DNA of 7,889 nt from Cyanobacteria bacterium M_surface_7_m2_037 (GTDB taxonomy: Bacteria; Cyanobacteriota; Cyanobacteriia; PCC-6307; Cyanobiaceae). The position numbers were made by a program, and so were the translations under genes. Below the pieces are notes generated by a model that was not told where the DNA came from, ran no database searches, and worked only from the letters and a program-made list of their open reading frames with translations. This document shows, in pieces, positions 6,433-7,889 of this stretch (the first letter of the stretch is position 1; each line of letters begins with the position of its first letter). The stretch lies in contig VGPP01000075.1 of NCBI GenBank assembly GCA_016882585.1, positions 1 through 7,889 on the forward strand, read 5' to 3'.

Positions 6433-6502
6433 GAGGTCTGATCCGAACGCAGGTCATAATGCTGCAGCCGGCGTGAAATCCAGAGCACGCCAGCCCAGCA
6501 CC

Positions 6503-6517
6503 AACGCATGATGCGTT
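6503..6517. promoter_or_regulatory. 15-bp palindrome upstream of tRNA-Gly, possible operator
   Basis: AACGCATGATGCGTT is a perfect inverted repeat: two 7-bp arms around one central base. It ends ten bases before the tRNA 5' end and lies about 70 bases upstream of the divergent transporter start codon. It would sit in or near the core promoter of the tRNA gene, where no clear -35/-10 pair can be picked by eye. A dimeric regulator site is possible; chance is not excluded. Confidence 0.3.
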
Positions 6518-6526
6518 TGTACTGCT

Positions 6527-6596
<70 letters not shown>

Positions 6597-6597
<1 letters not shown>

Positions 6598-7889
6598 TAC
6601 AGCTGAACCCCCTCCATCAGGGGCTCGGTCACCAACAACACCAGGCTGCGGCTGCCCATCGCCACGGTGTTGCCTGTTATTCCCGGCGCCTGGGATGGCA
6701 GGTCTTCTCCGCTGGGTTGATGGGTGTCGATCACCCGCTTCCAGCTGCTGTTGCAGCTGGGGATCTCGAAGCTCAGATCTTCGTGATACGCGTTCATGCC
6801 GCACCAGATCAGCGGGCCGTGTTCGTGGTCGTTGAGGCTCCAGGCCAGGGTGTGCGACCAGGCGGCCCAATCCGGCTGACCCAGCTTCACCCCATCCCAC
6901 TGCCGCATCAGGTGGCCCGCCTGATCGAAGCGCAGGGCCTTGCCCGCCTCCGGGTGTGGGATCTCAGGGTTGAGCAGATCCGCCAGGTGGTGGCGCAGAT
7001 GGATCAGCCGCTGCACGAACAGCCGCAGGGCTTGATCCTCGGCATCAGGCTGCCAGTGCATCCACCCCAGGATGTTGTTCTGGCACCAGGCATTGTTGTT
7101 GCCCCCCTGGCTGCGGCGCACCTCGTCGCCCATCAGCAGCATCGGCACCCCGGGGCTGAGCAGCAAGGAGCTGAGCAGGTTGCGCAGTTGGCGGTTGCGC
7201 AGGGTGATGACAGCCGCATCGGTGCTGGGGCCTTCGGCGCCGTGATTCCAGTTGTTGTTGTGGTTGTCGCCGTCGCGGTTGTCTTCGCCGTTGGCCAGGT
7301 TGTGCTTCTGGCTGTAGCTCACCAGATCCGCCAGGGTGAAGCCGTCATGGGCGGTGAGGAAGGTGATGCTGCGGCCCAGCAGGGCCGGCTGGCCGCCGAA
7401 CAGATCCGGGCTGCCCGCCAGGCGCTGCCCCATGGGCCAGCAGCTCTTCTCATCGCCCTTCCAGAAACGGCGCACGTCATCGCGAAAGCGACCGTTCCAG
7501 GCGCCCACGCGCCTTGAGGGGAAGTCGGCCAGGCGGTAGAGGCCGCCGCAGTCCCACGGTTCGCTCACCAGCTTGAGATCGGCGAGTTCGGGATCGGCCT
7601 CGATTTCCTCAAACAGCGGCGGGTGATCCAGGGGAGTGAGCTCTTCGCCGCGGCTGAGGGCGATGCCGAGATCGAAGCGGAAGCCATCCACCCCGAGCTC
7701 CAGCGCCCAGCAGCGCATCGATTCGAGAATCAGCCGCCGTGAATGGGGCCGGTTGGCGGCGATCGAGTTGCCGCAACCGCTCACATCCAGGTAATCCCCC
7801 TTGGCGTTCTGGTGGTAGTAGTTGCGGTCATCGATGCCGCGCCAGCTCAGGGTGGGCCCGGCCTGATTGCCTTCGCAGGTGTGGTTGTA
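6597..7889 (-). CDS. glgX: Glycogen debranching enzyme (GlgX/isoamylase type), partial
   Basis: GlgX hydrolyses alpha-1,6 branch linkages of (limit-dextrin) glycogen and, in cyanobacteria, is needed for glycogen breakdown in the dark. The last 430 residues are here; the reading frame is open to the right edge (first residues YNHTCEGN), and the N-terminal CBM48 and barrel start lie outside. GH13 landmarks, numbered from the edge: YNHTCEGN (1-8), RGIDDRNYYH (17-26), DGFRFDLG with nucleophile D73, SEPWD with acid/base E110, and FLTAHDGFT with D182. These are followed by the family-typical Asn-rich KHNLANGEDNRDGDNHNNN loop (from 195) and a C-terminal beta domain. All three catalytic acids are present. 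The internal GTG at 7784 is not the start. The TAA stop (6599-6597) shares its final base with the tRNA-Gly gene. Confidence 0.94.

Noticed and set aside
6608..6624. Short CCCC/GGGG hairpin just after tRNA-Gly as terminator
   Set aside because: It is only a 4-5 bp stem with no T-run; too weak to call.
6741..6760. 8-bp inverted repeat (CCAGCTGC, 4-base loop) downstream of tRNA-Gly as a possible terminator
   Set aside because: It lies inside the debranching enzyme coding region, has no T-run after it on either strand, and is about 145 bases beyond the tRNA end; more likely codon-driven chance.
7246..7300. Repetitive GTTGTTGTTG-like stretch within the debranching gene
   Set aside because: It encodes the Asn-rich loop (NGEDNRDGDNHNNN) that is conserved in GlgX proteins, so it is explained by protein sequence rather than a repeat element.

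Overview
The window reads as ordinary chromosomal DNA of a GC-rich unicellular cyanobacterium, most likely of the Synechococcus/Cyanobium (alpha-cyanobacterial) type. The grounds are the yggS-sepF-proC order, two cyanobacterial families of unknown function (DUF3086 and DUF3119) beside an MlaE-type permease and plsY, a glycogen-debranching enzyme next to a GPH-type sugar transporter, very dense packing, and frequent GTG and TTG starts. The taxonomic call is inference from gene content; no rRNA or marker search was possible.

Layout. (1) Plus strand, 1-1539: the C-terminal end of a YggS-family PLP-homeostasis protein, then sepF (cell division, GTG start) and proC (proline synthesis, TTG start), closely spaced and probably co-transcribed. 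(2) Plus strand, 1539-2283: a small type II toxin-antitoxin module, made of a ribbon-helix-helix antitoxin and a PIN-domain RNase overlapping by four bases. It is preceded by a perfect 12-bp inverted repeat that covers a predicted promoter. (3) Minus strand, 6432 down to 2288: a five-gene run reading GPH/MelB-like transporter, mlaE-like permease, DUF3119 protein, DUF3086 protein, plsY. The last four genes are joined by three successive 4-base stop/start overlaps. The toxin and plsY converge with four bases between their stop codons. (4) 6433-6526: a short divergent intergenic region holding a 15-bp palindrome just before tRNA-Gly(TCC), 6527-6597. (5) Minus strand, 6597-7889: the C-terminal part of a GlgX/isoamylase-type debranching enzyme, running off the window edge. 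Its stop codon uses the last base of the tRNA gene.

How the genes fit together. The mlaE to plsY block links lipid transport across the envelope with the first acylation of glycerol-3-phosphate, which makes DUF3119 and DUF3086 candidates for lipid-trafficking or envelope roles. The sugar transporter and debranching enzyme suggest a carbohydrate neighbourhood on the other side. The toxin-antitoxin pair is the one clearly accessory element. I do not see a novel multi-gene system here. The best leads are the overlapped lipid operon with two unknown proteins and the toxin-antitoxin operator. There is no gene-free stretch longer than about 100 bases.
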